Shown here piece by piece: positions 41,003-53,447 of a stretch of 64,000 nucleotides of DNA. The notes below the pieces were generated by a model. The model did not search any database. It worked only from the letters and a program-made list of their open reading frames with translations, and had not been told where the DNA came from. The translations under genes and the position numbers were made by a program. Numbering within the stretch: the stretch's first letter is position 1; each line of letters opens with the position of its first letter. The stretch covers positions 12,343,001 to 12,407,000 of the forward strand of contig OY997594.1 in NCBI GenBank assembly GCA_963921825.1, in the 5' to 3' direction. The stretch comes from Erodium maritimum (Eukaryota > Streptophyta > Magnoliopsida > Geraniales > Geraniaceae).

Positions 41003-42279
41003 TGGTTTCAATTGAAACAGGTAGAAATTTTCGAATTGTTTTCAAAACCTCGGACCAACGTCTTTTAGGTGGGTAGAGTTAGGAAGTCTAAGTCGAGCAC
41101 TCAGTGATGCGGAGTTAAATACGTTGATGCATAGAGTAAGAATGACTCGAGTCTTACTGTTTATTGGTTACTTCATTCTGAACTCCTCTTACTGTAACGG
41201 TTATGTCGCTTGAGTGGTACCCTTACCTTATTGATTGTAAATGCAGAGATCGGTGAAACCGATTGGTTGAGATCGGTATTGGGTCAACGAGCGATGACTG
41301 AACTGTTATATGATGCTTGTTAAGTAGAGTGTTTGTTTGATTAAGTGTATTACCGCTGTGGTTGGTTGTTTCGGGGTGTTAAAGCTGAAGGATTAATTGA
41401 CTGAAGTATTGACGAGGTTGGAGATGGGATTCGTTAGAGTATTACTGTCGAAGTAGTGTTTAATCGAAGAGTGGATTTATGGAAGAATCGGATGGTTATG
41501 ATTTTGAAATGGGTTGAGTATTGCATTGGTTGTGGTATTGGGACTCGTCTAATAATTTAACCTTGAAGGGTGTGACCCAAACTATGGTAACTTTTAAAAA
41601 GGAATCGAACTTGAGTAATTTGGCACCCCGTGATTGTGTGTGTACTTTGCGAGGCATGAACATCTGTGTGTTGATTGTGGTGTGAACTTGCAGAGCATGA
41701 GAACTCTTTGATTGGAATGACTTGTGGAAATTGTTTGATAATTGTCCCGCTTAAGCGGAGGGGTAGTGGAAAATACGAATAGGTCATGCCAAATTTTCTG
41801 TAAAATTGAATTGATGGTTCTATCACGGGTTGACACAAGGCGCCATTGTAGTCAAACGTAATAGTGGGATGTCAAGTGGTTACAACGAGGTTCGGGGACG
41901 CCTGAACCAAGTTGTAACGATGCGAGATCAACTCGATTATTTTGATTAAAGATGAGTAACTTGAGGAAAGAGAAAAGCTGTGATAAGAGGATTAAGGACT
42001 TAATTTCAAACGCTTTGCTTGTGCTTTCCACCCCAGTGATGGGTGTGTTTGTGTGTGAATTGTGCCTCCTGCGGGAGTTGGTTGCTTTACTTGTTTGCTG
42101 TGTGAGACGCACGAGGTGCGGACTTCTCTGTCTATATAAATACTATATACGACTTATATACTTATCCCTGATCCAATTAGGATCCGTCGAGACGAACGAG
42201 AACGTCCCTCTTGCTTAAATCGCTTCGATAGTGTTGAATTGAGTTTGAACTGTACGTGTCACTGCAGCGAGCTTTTGTG
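41003..42279 (+). other. Gypsy 5' leader of the first internal region
   Basis: Untranslated sequence between the primer site and gag. Short open frames are not conserved in coding style. The second internal region has the same leader at 50144-51420, nearly identical. Confidence 0.6.
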
Positions 42280-43566
42280 ATGTCACGTGTCTACGTTCCG
42301 AGAGGTACCCGAAGTCGCCCAGCTTTGGGGCAGGGTCAGTCACCAGTTGTTGGACTGGCAGGAGCAGCAGGTGCCCAGGGTGCTGCTCCCACAGAGCACC
42401 AGAGCTTCGAGGATGGACCGTCAGGGTCACCAGTGAGAGATACCCCAGTCGCAAAGCCGACACAGGCTACCCCTATTGATGAGGTGGTACGCGCAGTACT
42501 AGCAGCACTCAGTGCTCAGCAGGAGACCGCAGCACCGGCGCCAGAGCCCGTGTCTGCTACTGAGACAGTCGTTGTAGAGAGGCCAGGACAGATGGATAGC
42601 CACACGGCCCAGGCACTTCGTGACTTCCGACGTTTGGGTACACCGACCTTTTCTGGGAGTGCTGACTCAGAGGCAGCAGTTTTATGGTTGGAGCGGATCA
42701 CTCGCAACCTTGATACGTCCGGCATTTCTGATGGACGTTTGAGAGTTTTCTTCTCCACCTTCCAGCTTGAGGGTAAGGCTTTTTACTGATGGAAGTCTGT
42801 GCAGACCAGAGTTGGTGAGGATTTCAAGCTCTTCAGTCAGCTGTTCCTGGAGCAGTACTTTCCGCGATCGGTTCGGGACGATCCATGCCAGCAGTTCATG
42901 GATCTACGGCAGAGGGGGATGACAGTAGCTGAGTATGCGGCGAGGTTCTTATCCTTGTCCCGCTTCGCACCCGAGATGGTGCAGACTGAGGACAGTCGTT
43001 GCAGACGGTTTGAGCGTGGGCTCCTCCCTGCTATTGCGGATCGAATTATTGTTTTGAGGACAGAGGTATACACTACCTTGGTTGGCCAGGCCTTAGCAGT
43101 GGAGAGACACTTTCGAGAGACTGCCAGAGAGCGAGATGTCAGGCCGAGACCGAGTGGGTTCCTCAGGCCATCAGAGAGGCGTGATGCTAGATGGCAGAGG
43201 ACTTCTGGGTACTTCCAGCCTCAGTTTCAGCAGAGTGGTATGCGCAGAGGAGCAGCGTTAGCATCAATTGGACCTGCTCCGGTGACTCAGTTATGTCCTA
43301 CATGCAGACAGCAGGGACACTTGGCCCGAGACTGCCCGGGAGGCAGAGGAACCGCGGAGCGACAGATGGATCGTCCACAGGGAGTTGTTGAGCGGCATCG
43401 TGTTGATGATCGGACTTGTTACCAGTGCGGTCGGCAGGGACATTTTTCTTTCGCTTGTCCCGATCCGGTCGGAGCTGTACCTCCACCGAGGCCACAGCAG
43501 GCACAACCTCGTCAGGCACCTCCCGGCCAACCACGACAGGCACAGCAGCAGAGAGCTCCGCGTTAG
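42280..43566 (+). pseudogene. Gypsy gag, copy 1
   Basis: The frame opens at ATG 42280 (MSRVYVPRGTRSRPALGQGQ) in the same frame as pol. It has the retrotransposon capsid region (LWLERITRNLD, later FLEQYFPRSVRDD, FLSLSRFAPEM) and two CCHC zinc knuckles, CPTCRQQGHLARDC and CYQCGRQGHFSFAC. Gag forms the particle and binds RNA. A TGA at 42787-42789 replaces the second tryptophan of the usual FYWW motif. A TAG at 43564-43566 separates it from pol. A single gag-pol polyprotein was therefore the original state, and this copy is broken at two codons. Confidence 0.9.
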
Positions 43567-46500
43567 GCGGCGGGAGCGGTAGCCCCGAGATACCAGGCTA
43601 GGCCCCAACAGCAGTTGGTACTACCACCACCACCACCGAGAGGAGGACCACCGGCACGGCAGGGTCGAGTTTATGCAGTTACAGATGCTAAGGCTGAGAG
43701 ACAGTATGCCGGCCATGAGGCCATTCAGGGTACGTGTTTATTGTTTCATTCGTGGGCATCTTTTTTGTTCGATAAGGGTGCATCCCATTCTTTTATCTCT
43801 ACTTCTTTTGCTCGTTCTTTGGGTTTGGTGACGGAGCCCCTTAGTAGACCCCTATGTCTTGAGACCCCAGTTACGGGGGAGGTGGTGTTGGATACCGTTT
43901 GTCGAGATTGTGAGGTTCGAGTGTCAGATTGCCCATTCTTGGGTGATCTACTCATTCTGGAGATGACTGCTTTCGACGTGACCTTAGGGATGGACTGGCT
44001 TACGAGATACCGGGCGACTATTGATTGCTTTCGGCGGCAGGTGACCGTGCGATCTGGTGATAGAGTCATCACTTGTGTTTTTGGTAGCAAGAGCGGAGTC
44101 CTTCTATCCGCCTTGACTACTGGAGTGGAGGCCGAGGTGGTGCAGAGTGGAAAAGACTTGCCGAGAGTAGTTTGTGGGTTCCCGGACGTATTCCCGAAGG
44201 AGTTATCAGGTTTACCGCCGGAACGAGAGATAGAGTTCCGGATCGACTTGATCTCAGGCACCGCGCCAATCTCGATGACAACTTATCGATTTGCGCCAGC
44301 TGAGTTGGTCGAGTTGAAGCGCCAACTCGAAGAGCTACAAGAGAAGGGTTTCATCCGCCCTAGTGTCTCACCGTGGGGAGCACCCGCCCTCTTCGTGAAG
44401 AAGAAGGGTGGCGCCTTGAGGATGTCCATCGACTATCGGAAGCTAAACCGGGTGACGGTGAAGAACCGCTACCCGATGCCGAGGATCGATGACCTGTTCG
44501 ATCAACTGAGAGGAGCGACATGTTTCTCCAAGATAGATCTAAGATCAGGCTACTACCAGTTGAGAGTCCGAAAGGAGGATGTGGAGAAGACCGCATTCGG
44601 GACACGGTACGGACACTTTGAGTTTCTAGTGATGCCGTGCGGATTGACGAACGTGCCAGCAGCATTCATGGATTTGATGAACGGCATTTTCAGACCGCAC
44701 CTGGACCAGTTCGTCGTAGTTTTCGTTGACGACATCTTGATTTACTCGCCTAGTGAAGAGGCACACGAAGAGCACTTGAGAGTGGTTTTGACCTTGTTAC
44801 GTGACCATCAGCTGTATGGGAACCTAGAGAAGTGCGAGTTCTGGCTCGCAGAGGTGAAATTCCTTGGACATGTGGTGTCCCGAGATGGCATCTTAGTCGA
44901 CCCAGCGAAGGTCGATGCAGTTTCGAAATGGGCAAGGCCCCGGAACGTGTTTAAGATCCGTAGTTTTCTGGGTTTGGCCGGTTATCATCGACGCTTTGTT
45001 CAGGACTTCTCACGTTTGGCTGCACCTATGACAGCTCTGACTCGGAAAGGAGCAGAGTTCCTTTGGACTAGTGAGTGTGAGCACTCGTTCTCAGAGCTAA
45101 AGGCTCGTTTGACCACTGCTCCAGTGTTGATTGTTCCGGAGCGAGGAGTAGGCTATGACGCTTACTGTGACGCCTCAGGCGAGGGACTTGGTTGTGTTTT
45201 GATGCAGTCCGGGAAGGTAGTTGCCTACGGCTCAAGGCAATTGAAGGTACACGAGCGCAACTACCCGACCCATGATCTCGAGCTAGCAGCGGTAGTATTT
45301 GCATTGAAGAGTTGGAGACATTATCTGTATGGTGAGCAGTTTAGAGTGTTCCCAGACCACAAGAGCCTCAAGTATATTTTCTCTCAGCGCGACCTGAATA
45401 TGCGCCAAAGGCGATGGATGGAGTTACTTGAGGAGTATGACTTCGAGCTGCTCTATCATCCGGGCAAGGCGAACGTCGTCGCGGATGCTTTGAGCAGGAA
45501 GTCAACTCATTGCGTGGCCAGCATGGCAGTGCGAGAGTGGAACATGCTAGAGGAGCTGAGCTCTTTCGGGTGCTAGAGGCACAGGCCGAGGATGTTGAGG
45601 CGATGGGGATTCGTGAGAGACTGGCAGACGGCGAGAAGATCGATGATTGGGAGTTGAGTGCAGATCGGGGTCTTCGTTTTAGAAGACGATTGTTTGTACC
45701 CCGAGGATGTAGGGACACCGTGTTGAGAGAGTGTCACCACTCCCGGCTTGCAGTGCACCCCGGTGGCACCAAGATGTATAGAGACATCCGAAGACAGTTC
45801 TGGTGGAGGGGAATGCGCAAGGCAGTCGTAGTTTTCGTTTCAAGGTGCCTCACCTGTCAACAAGTGAAGGCGGAGCATCAGCGTCCCGCTGGCTTACTAC
45901 AGCCTTTACCAGTCTCTGAGTGGAAGTGGGAACATGTGACCATGGATTTTGTGAGTGGACTACCGAGGTCGTCCAAGGGGCATGATGCTATTTGGGTTGT
46001 GGTTGACCGACTGACCAAGTCGGCACATTTTCTGGCTATGAGGATGACTGATACTGTGGACATGTTGGGTCGGTTGTATGTCAGGAAGATTGTTCGTCTA
46101 CATGGAGTACCGGTGTCAGTAGTATCTGATAGGGACCCTCGTTTCACATCCAGATTCTGGAAGAGCCTCCAGAAGGCTTTGGGGACTGAGGTACTGCTGA
46201 GTACAACTTACCATCCTAAGACAGATGGACAGTTAGAGCGCACCATTCAGATTTTAGAAGACATGCTTCGAGCGTGTGTGCTTGACTTTCAGGGATCATG
46301 GGAGGATCATCTACCTTTGGCAGAGTTCGCCTACAACAACAGTTATCAGTTCAGCATTGGTATGGCACCATTTGAGGCTTTGTATGGCAGACCGTGTAGG
46401 TCGTCGGTGTGTTGGGCTGAGGTAGGGGACCGGAACTTACTTGGACCAGACATGGTCAGAGAGACAACAGAGAAGGTCACATTGATCAGCGAGCGGTTGA

Positions 46501-46985
46501 AGACCGCACAGAGTCGTCAAAAGAGCTATGCAGACCGATGGCGTAGGCCGCTTGAGTTCCCGGTCGGAGACCACGTATTTCTGAGGGTGAGCCCGAAGAA
46601 GGGCCTGCTACGGTTCAACCGCGTGGGAGGAAAGCTATCCCCGCGATTCATTGGACCGTTTGAGGTCTTAGAGAGGATTGGAGCTATAGCGTATCAGTTA
46701 GCCTTGTCACCGCAGCTTGGGAACGTGCATAACATCTTCCATGTGTCCCAACTGCGGAAGTACACGGCAGATCCCTCGCATGTTATCGAGTGGGCAAATA
46801 TTGAGGTAGCAGATGATGTCTCTTATGAGGAGCAGCCCATCAGGATTGTGGATACGGGAGAGAAAGTCTTGAGGAAGACCACTATACCGTTGGTACGAGT
46901 ACAGTGGAGGCATCAGGGAGCTGACTCGACGTGGGAGCGAGAGGACGAGATTCGAGAGAAGTACCCCCACTTGTTCGCTCATTGA
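43567..46985 (+). pseudogene. Gypsy pol, copy 1 (protease, RT, RNase H, integrase, chromodomain)
   Basis: The frame after the gag stop encodes protease ([13 protein letters not shown] near 43770, where the active-site DSG/DTG has become DKG). Reverse transcriptase follows (FVDDIL at 44722-44739), then RNase H ([21 protein letters not shown]). It hits a TAG at 45574-45576. The next frame, entered by a one-base shift near 45560, carries integrase: HHCC finger (HHSRLAVH, CLTCQQVK) and the D-D-E core (MDFVSGLP, SDRDPRF, QLERTIQILEDM). It ends with a chromodomain-like tail (VQWRHQGADSTWEREDEI) at 46985. The integrase and RT catalytic residues are intact. The protease change, stop and frameshift make the copy nonautonomous. 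The tail is characteristic of Tekay/Del chromoviruses. Confidence 0.92.
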
Positions 46986-47019
46986 GGTATGCTTGCTTTT
47001 AAATTTCGAGGACGAAATT

Positions 47020-47038
47020 CTTTTAAGGGGGGTATATT
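47020..47038 (+). other. Gypsy polypurine tract
   Basis: TTTTAAGGGGGGTATATT lies directly before LTR2. The AAGGGGGG run is a typical plus-strand primer of plant gypsy elements. Confidence 0.7.
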
Positions 47039-48015
47039 GTAAGAACCGCTCCCAGTCGATCCCGGTTGAACCGGTGACTCTTAAGACAAGATTGACTTTC
47101 TGCCGGAAAAGTCAACTGAGGACTCAGGAGGTCACTCGGGGCTTTTCCGGGGCCCAAAAAGCTTAGCCGTCATCACGGTTGGCTTAATTGGACCGTTTCC
47201 ATTCATTTAAGTATAATATTGAAGGAAGTTAAAATTGGTCAAAACCGAGCTTTTTATCGAGTCAATACAATTAATTTTAGACTGCTGGATTTTAAATGGA
47301 AGAGAGTGGTCCCCACTATGCCAAGTGTCACTAATAGCTTGGAGGAAAGGAAAGAGGCTCAAATGTCATCTCTATCCTCACTAGTTGTCCATTAAAGGGA
47401 TAAGAACTAAAGGGTTTTTGGTCTTTTCTACCTCTGGGTCTTTTAAGGCATTAGATGATACAAATTCATTTCATTTTCTCTAGTGTTGGCCGAAAATTGA
47501 GAGAGGAGGAAGAGCTTGGAGCTCCCATGGTGGCTTGAAGAGAAAGCAAGAGAAAAGAGAGACCTTTTGTGCCAATCTCCACCCAAATCCTCTCCAAAAT
47601 ACCTTCATCTTCATCAACACATTGTCCTAGAGGTATGGATACTCTCAACTCTTCATTTCATCTACTCTCATCTCTTGGGTTTTGTGGGTTTTGGCTTAAA
47701 GTTGATCAACCAGCTTGGTTTTGGCTATTTGGAGAAGAAGTAGTGAAGTAGGAGGTTTAGTTTGTGCTCTTGTTGAAGCTTTGATGAACCCATTTGAGGG
47801 TGTGGTTGTTGGATGAACTTTTGGGAGTTTTTGATTTGATTGTGATTTGGAGAATCCTTGGAAACTTGTTTATTTGTTGATTCCTACCATGGGTAAAGGA
47901 GTTTTGGAGGTATTTGATGGTTTTGGGAGCTGGAAATGGTTAAAAATGGAGTTTGGTTGTAGATTTTCGGAGAAAAGGAGCTGGAGGTTGAAAAGGGGCG
48001 GAACTGCCCTGCAGC

Positions 48016-48153
48016 GTCACGGATCCGTGACGGATCCCGTGACGGGCGACGTCATGGCTCCGTGAGGGAGACCGTGACGGCACACGTCACGGCTCCGTGA
48101 CGGCTTCCGTGAGGGTCGGTGTCACGGCTCCGTGACGGCTTCCGTGACCGACC
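48016..48153. repeat. Four 35-bp GC-rich palindromic units in LTR2
   Basis: Units start at 48016, 48051, 48086 and 48121, exactly 35 bp apart. Each contains a GTCACGGCTCCGTGAC-like palindrome followed by a second CCGTGA. They lie 0.98-1.11 kb from the LTR start. LTR1 has lost this segment. Confidence 0.9.
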
Positions 48154-49132
48154 AGTCTGGGAGGTTTGAAGGGTTCTTTCCACCGTTTTGATCTTGTTTT
48201 GGAGCTGAACTTTTGGAAGGGTTTTGGGGGACTTTTGTTACTGCTAAGTAGAACCTAACTAGGGTTGTTTTGTGTTCAAAGACCACAATACCCTGAAGAA
48301 CGAAGAGCTTGAAGAACGAAGACCTTGTCGGTACCCGTGTGAAGAACGGTGTGGTGACTATCGTTTGTGACATCAGAGTGTTGAGAGGAAGACCGTGAGG
48401 TAGGGAAAGTCTTAATTTCTTCATTAACGCTTAGTATGCATGATTAGGATAATAAAATCGGAAAGGTCCTAGAATTGCCTATAGCATGCGAATAACTAGA
48501 ATAATCGTATTTCAATTACTAATAATTGGACGAGTCTAGTATGCATGCTTAGGATGATGACAATTAGTGAAGTGTGCTTTCAATACTTGGGAAATTGATT
48601 TACTGGTAGAGAGGCTGTGAAGAGCTCTCGAATTAGTTGTGTGCTAGGTTCACATGCTTGGTTGCTAATTGCTAGGTTAACTTAAGAGTATAATGAAACT
48701 AGATTAGCTCGTATGATTGAATGCTAAATGGTTCGTTCACATGATGATTGATTGGTTGAATGCATACTTGGTTGATTGAGTGTTTATGTAGATATAACTG
48801 TTGATTGAACGGATGATCGAGTATGACTGGTTGTGCCACGGGGCACAATCAGGTGATCGATGTACCGCTGGTTCGTGACAGGTAAGTATACGGTAAGTAT
48901 GAAGTGTATTGGATGTCTTTGTTGTGATGAAAGTGTGATCTGATGAGTGTTGATTGGTGACCCAGTTATGGTATTCCTTTATTCTTATTCTTGTTTGAAT
49001 CGCTTGTTTGGGTCGGTACTCTACCGGGGGGTAATCCGGTGCCGTGGTAAAGGTGGAGTTTAACGGATACAATGAGATACTGGTTGAGAATTGGAGCCTG
49101 AGGGCATTGATCACTGGACATTACGAATATGG

Positions 49133-49320
49133 GTTATTGGCAGATCCTGCGGGATATTTATTGATTATTGGCAGATCCTGCGGGATATTTATTGAATATT
49201 GGCAGATCCTGCGGGATATTTATTGATTATTGGCAGATCCTGCGGGATATTTATTGATTATTGGCAGATCCTGCGGGATATTTATTGATTATTGGCAGAC
49301 CCTACGGGATATTATTTGGG
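49133..49320. repeat. Six 31-bp tandem repeats in LTR2
   Basis: Same units, order and variants as at 39993-40180, including the deviating third and sixth units. Confidence 0.9.
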
Positions 49321-50127
49321 TTACTTCTTGAGAGATGGTTACTAAGGTTTCACCCAAGGATGTGCGTCCCAGTGGAGCACTACCTTGGTTCCCTATGACA
49401 TATGGTCCTTTGGAGGCATTTCTGAGAATCCCGATGATAAGCGCCCATTTGGGATTGTTTCCGGTGCCCCAACGCATGTGCGTCCTCTGGACCGAGGGAA
49501 AATCTGACATGACATGGATACTCTGGTGGATCGGAATTATGGGAACCGAGGTGATCCCATAATCCATCCATGGATCGGAGGCTTGAGAAAGCGAGTGGTT
49601 GACACGATATTAAATACTCCCATTTTACTCCTATCTTTTCGTGATGGAACTTTTATAAACTCTTTCAAATTTCGGTTATCTTCAAGAGTGTGATATTGCT
49701 TGATTATATAAATTATTCATTCGTACTACTTGTTTATCTTATTACTATGCTTTTGTCGATCCGTTTGAACAGTTTAAGTTTTGACCTACAGGCGGAGTTA
49801 TTGAGATTTTTCCTACTGAGCGTAAGCTCATCCCCTTTGTTTCTCTCAATGTTTTACAGGAGTACCAGATGTCTAGAGTGGGCGAGGCTTGGGAGCTTCA
49901 GTTCCTTTTGGGATTCGTTTTGGATTTATATTGCTCTTTACTGCTAAACATTTTATACCTTACTTTGCATTACGAGCTGTAACTCGTGGAGGATTTCGAA
50001 CATTTACTTAGATCTTTTGATGGAGTTTTTATGAGATTCGAGCACTTTTATCGATCATTTATTATTTAATCTATTTTAACTTAAGTCGCGTCTCGAATCC
50101 GGTCAAAACCGGATTAAGGGCGTGACA

Positions 50128-51420
50128 ATTTGGTATCAGAGCCTGGTTTCAATTGAAACAGGTAGAAATTTTCGAACTGTTTTCAAAACCTCGGCCCAAC
50201 GTCTTTTAGGTGGGTAGAGTTAGGAAGTCTAAGTCGAGCACTCAGTGATGCGGAGTTAAATACGTTGATGCATAGAGTAAGAATGACTCGAGTCTTACTG
50301 TTTATTGGTTACTTCATTCTGAACTCCTCTTACTGTAACGGTTATGTCGCTTGAGTGGTACCCTTACCTTATTGATTGTAAATGCAGAGATCGGTGAAAC
50401 CGATTGGTTGAGATCGGTATTGGGTCAACGAGCGATGACTGAACCGTTATATGATGCTTGTTAAGTAGAGTGTTTGTTTGATTAAGTGTATTACCGCTGT
50501 GGTTGGTTGTTTCGGGGTGTTAAAGCTGAAGGATTAATTGACTGAAGTATTGACGAGGTTGGAGATGGGATTCGTTAGATTATTACTGTCGAAGTAGTGT
50601 TTAATCGAAGAGTGGATTTATGGAAGAATCGGATGGTTATGATTTTGAAATGGGTTGAGTATTGCATTGGTTGTGGTATTGGGACTCGTCTAATAATTTA
50701 ACCTTGAAGGGTGTGACCCAAACTATGGTAACTTTTAAAAAGGAATCGAACTTGAGTAATTTGGCACCCCGTGATTGTGTGTGTACTTTGCGAAGCATGA
50801 ACATCTGTGTGTTGATTGTGGTGTGAACTTGCAGAGCATGAGAACTCTTTGATTGGAATGACTTGTGGAAATTGTTTGATAATTGTCCCGCTTAAGCGGA
50901 GGGGTAGTGGAAAATACGAATAGGTCATGCCAAATTTTCTGTAAAACTGAATTGATGGTTCTATCACGGGTTGACACAAGGCGCCATTGTAGTCAAACGT
51001 AATAGTGGGATGTCAAGTGGTTACAACGAGGTTCGGGGACGCCTGAACCAAGTTGTAACGATGCGAGATCAACTCGATTATTTTGATTAAAGATGAGTAA
51101 CTTGAGGAAAGAGAAAAGCTGTGATAAGAGGATTAAGGACTTAATTTCAAACGCTTTGCTTGTGCTTTCCACCCCAGTGATGGGTGTGTTTGTGTGTGAA
51201 TTGTGCCTCCTGCGGGAGTTGGTTGCTTTACTTGTTTGCTGTGTGAGACGCACGAGGTGCGGACTTCTCTGTCTATATAAATACTATATACGACTTATAT
51301 ACTTATCCCTGATCCAATTAGGATCCGTCGAGACGAACGAGAACGTCCCTCTTGCTTAAATCGCTTCGATAGTGTTGAATTGAGTTTGAACTGTACGTGT
51401 CACTGCAGCGAGATTTTGTG
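50128..51420 (+). other. Primer site and leader of the second gypsy internal region
   Basis: TGGTATCAGAGCC at 50131 is followed by a leader nearly identical to 40990-42279. No gene is seen in it. Confidence 0.7.
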
Positions 51421-52482
51421 ATGTCACGTGTCTACGTTCCGAGAGGTACCCGAAGTCGCCCAGCTTTGGGGCAGGGTCAGTCACCAGTTGTTGGACTGGC
51501 AGGAGCAGCGGGTGCCCAGGGTGCTGCTCCCACAGAGCACCAGAGCTTCGAGGATGGACCGTCAGGGTCACCAGTGAGAGATACCCCAGTCGCAAAGCCA
51601 ACACAGGCTACCCCTATTGATGAGGTGGTACGCGCAGTACTAGCAGCACTCAGTGCTCAGCAGGAGACCGCAGCACCGGCGCCAGAGCCCGTGTCTGCTA
51701 CTGAGACAGTCGTTGTAGAGAGGCCAGGACAGATGGATTTCGAGCTCTTCAGTCAGCTGTTCCTGGAGCAGTACTTTCCGCGATCGGTTCGGGACGATCC
51801 ATGCCAGTAGTTCATGGATCTACGGCAGAGGGGGATGACAGTAGCTGAGTACGCGGCGAGGTTCTTATCCTTGTCCCGCTTCGCACCCGAGATGGTGCAG
51901 ACTGAGGACAGTCGTTGCAGACGGTTTGAGCGTGGGCTCCTCCCTGCTATTGCGGATCGAATTATTGTTTTGAGGACAGAGGTATACACTACCTTGGTTG
52001 GCCAGGCCTTAGCAGTGGAGAGACACTTTCGAGAGACTGCCAGAGAGCGAGATGTCAGGCCGAGACCGAGTGGGTTCCTCAGACCATCAGAGAGGCGTGA
52101 TGATAGACGACAGAGGACTTCTGTGTACTTCCAGCCTCAGTTTCAGCAGAGTGGTATGCGCAGAGGAGCAGCGTTAGCATCAGTTGGACCTGCTCCGGTG
52201 ACTCAGTTCTGTCCTACATGCAGACAGCAGGGACACTTGGCCCGAGACTGCCTGGGAGGCAGAGGAACCGCGGAGCGACAGATGGATCGTCCACAGGGAG
52301 TTGTTGAGCGGCAACGTGTTGATGATCGGACTTGTTACCAGTGCGTCCGGAAGGGACATTTGTCTTTCGCTTGTCCCGATCGGGTCGGAGCTGTACCTCC
52401 ACCGAGGCCACAGCAGGCACAGCCTCGTCAGGCACCTCTCGGCCAACCACGACAGGCACAGCAGCAGAGAGCTCCGCGTTAG
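51421..52482 (+). pseudogene. Gypsy gag, copy 2, with in-frame deletion
   Basis: The frame begins like copy 1 at ATG 51421. Relative to copy 1 it lacks 225 bp (75 codons, in frame) between GGAT repeats at 42594 and 42819, which removes part of the capsid and also the TGA of copy 1. A TAG at 51808-51810 (from CAG) breaks it. Zinc knuckles CPTCRQQGHLARDC and CYQCVRKGHLSFAC remain, and the gag/pol TAG at 52480-52482 is shared with copy 1. The gene is dead. Confidence 0.88.
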
Positions 52483-53447
52483 GCGGCGGGAGCGGTAGCC
52501 CCGAGATACCAGGCTAGGCCCCAGCAGCAGGTAGTACTACCACCACCACCACCGAGAGGAGGACCACCGGCACGACATGGTCGAGTTTATGCAGTTACAG
52601 ATGCTAAGGCTGAGAGACAGTATGCCGGCCATGAGGCCATTCAGGGTACGTGTTTATTGTTTCATTCGTGGGCATCTTTTTTGTTCGATAAGGGTGCATC
52701 CCATTCGTTTATCTCTACTTCTTTTGCTCGTTCTTTGGGTTTGGTGACGGAGCCCCTTAGTAGACCCCTATGTCTTGAGACCCCAGTTACGGGGGAGGTG
52801 GTGTTGGATACCGTTTGTCGAGATTGTGAGGTTCGAGTGTCAGATTGCCCATTCTTGGGTGATCTACTCATTCTGGAGATGACTGCTTTCGACGTGATCT
52901 TAGGGATGGACTGGCTTACGAGATACCGGGCGACTATTGATTGCTTTCGGCGGCAGGTGACCGTGCGATCTGGTGATAGAGTCATCACTTGTGTTTTGGG
53001 TAGCAAGAGCGGAGTCCTTCTATCCGCCTTGACTACTGGAGTGGAGGCCGAGGTGGTGCAGAGTGGAAAAGACTTGCCGAGAGTAGTTTGTGGGTTCCCG
53101 GACGTATTCCCGAAGGAGTTATTAGGTTTACCGCCGGAACGAGAGATAGAGTTCCGGATCGACTTGATCCCAGGCACCGCGCCAATCTCGATGACAACTT
53201 ATCGATTTGCGCCAGCTGAGTTGGTCGAGTTGAAGCGCCAACTCGAAGAGCTACAAGAGAAGTGTTTCATCCGCCCTAGTGTCTCACCGTGGGGAGCACC
53301 CGCCCTCTTCGTGAAGAAGAAGGGTGGCGCCTTGAGGATGTCCATCGACTATCGGAAGCTAAACCGGGTGACGGTGAAGAACCGCTACCCGATGCCGAGG
53401 ATCGATGACATGATCGATCAACTGAGAGGAGCGACATGTTTCTCCAA
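52483..53447 (+). pseudogene. Gypsy pol, copy 2, truncated in reverse transcriptase
   Basis: Protease has the same [11 protein letters not shown] change as copy 1. The reverse transcriptase is present up to GATCFSK, after which the sequence jumps at about 53447 into LTR sequence (ATTACTCCTATCTTTTCG). The FVDD site, RNase H and integrase are gone. Confidence 0.9.

Larger units (their letters stand above)
47039..50127 (+). repeat. Gypsy LTR2, full length (3089 bp)
   Basis: TGTAAGAACCG...GGGCGTGACA. A leader-like, purine-rich part begins near 47480 (GTTGGCCGAAAATTGAGAGA). A donor-like AGAG|GTATGG lies at 47633 and an acceptor-like TTTTACAG|G at 49859, giving a possible 2227-nt intron. The intron length is almost that of the solo LTR at 15351 (2225 nt). 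The hairpin is at 49818-49829. The interval holds the 35-bp GC-rich array and the 31-bp array. It serves both as 3' LTR of the first unit and 5' LTR of the second. Confidence 0.9.

Noticed and set aside
45510..45562. Start of a separate integrase gene
   Set aside because: The overlap with the RNase H frame is due to a one-base shift near 45560. Integrase is part of the same polyprotein.
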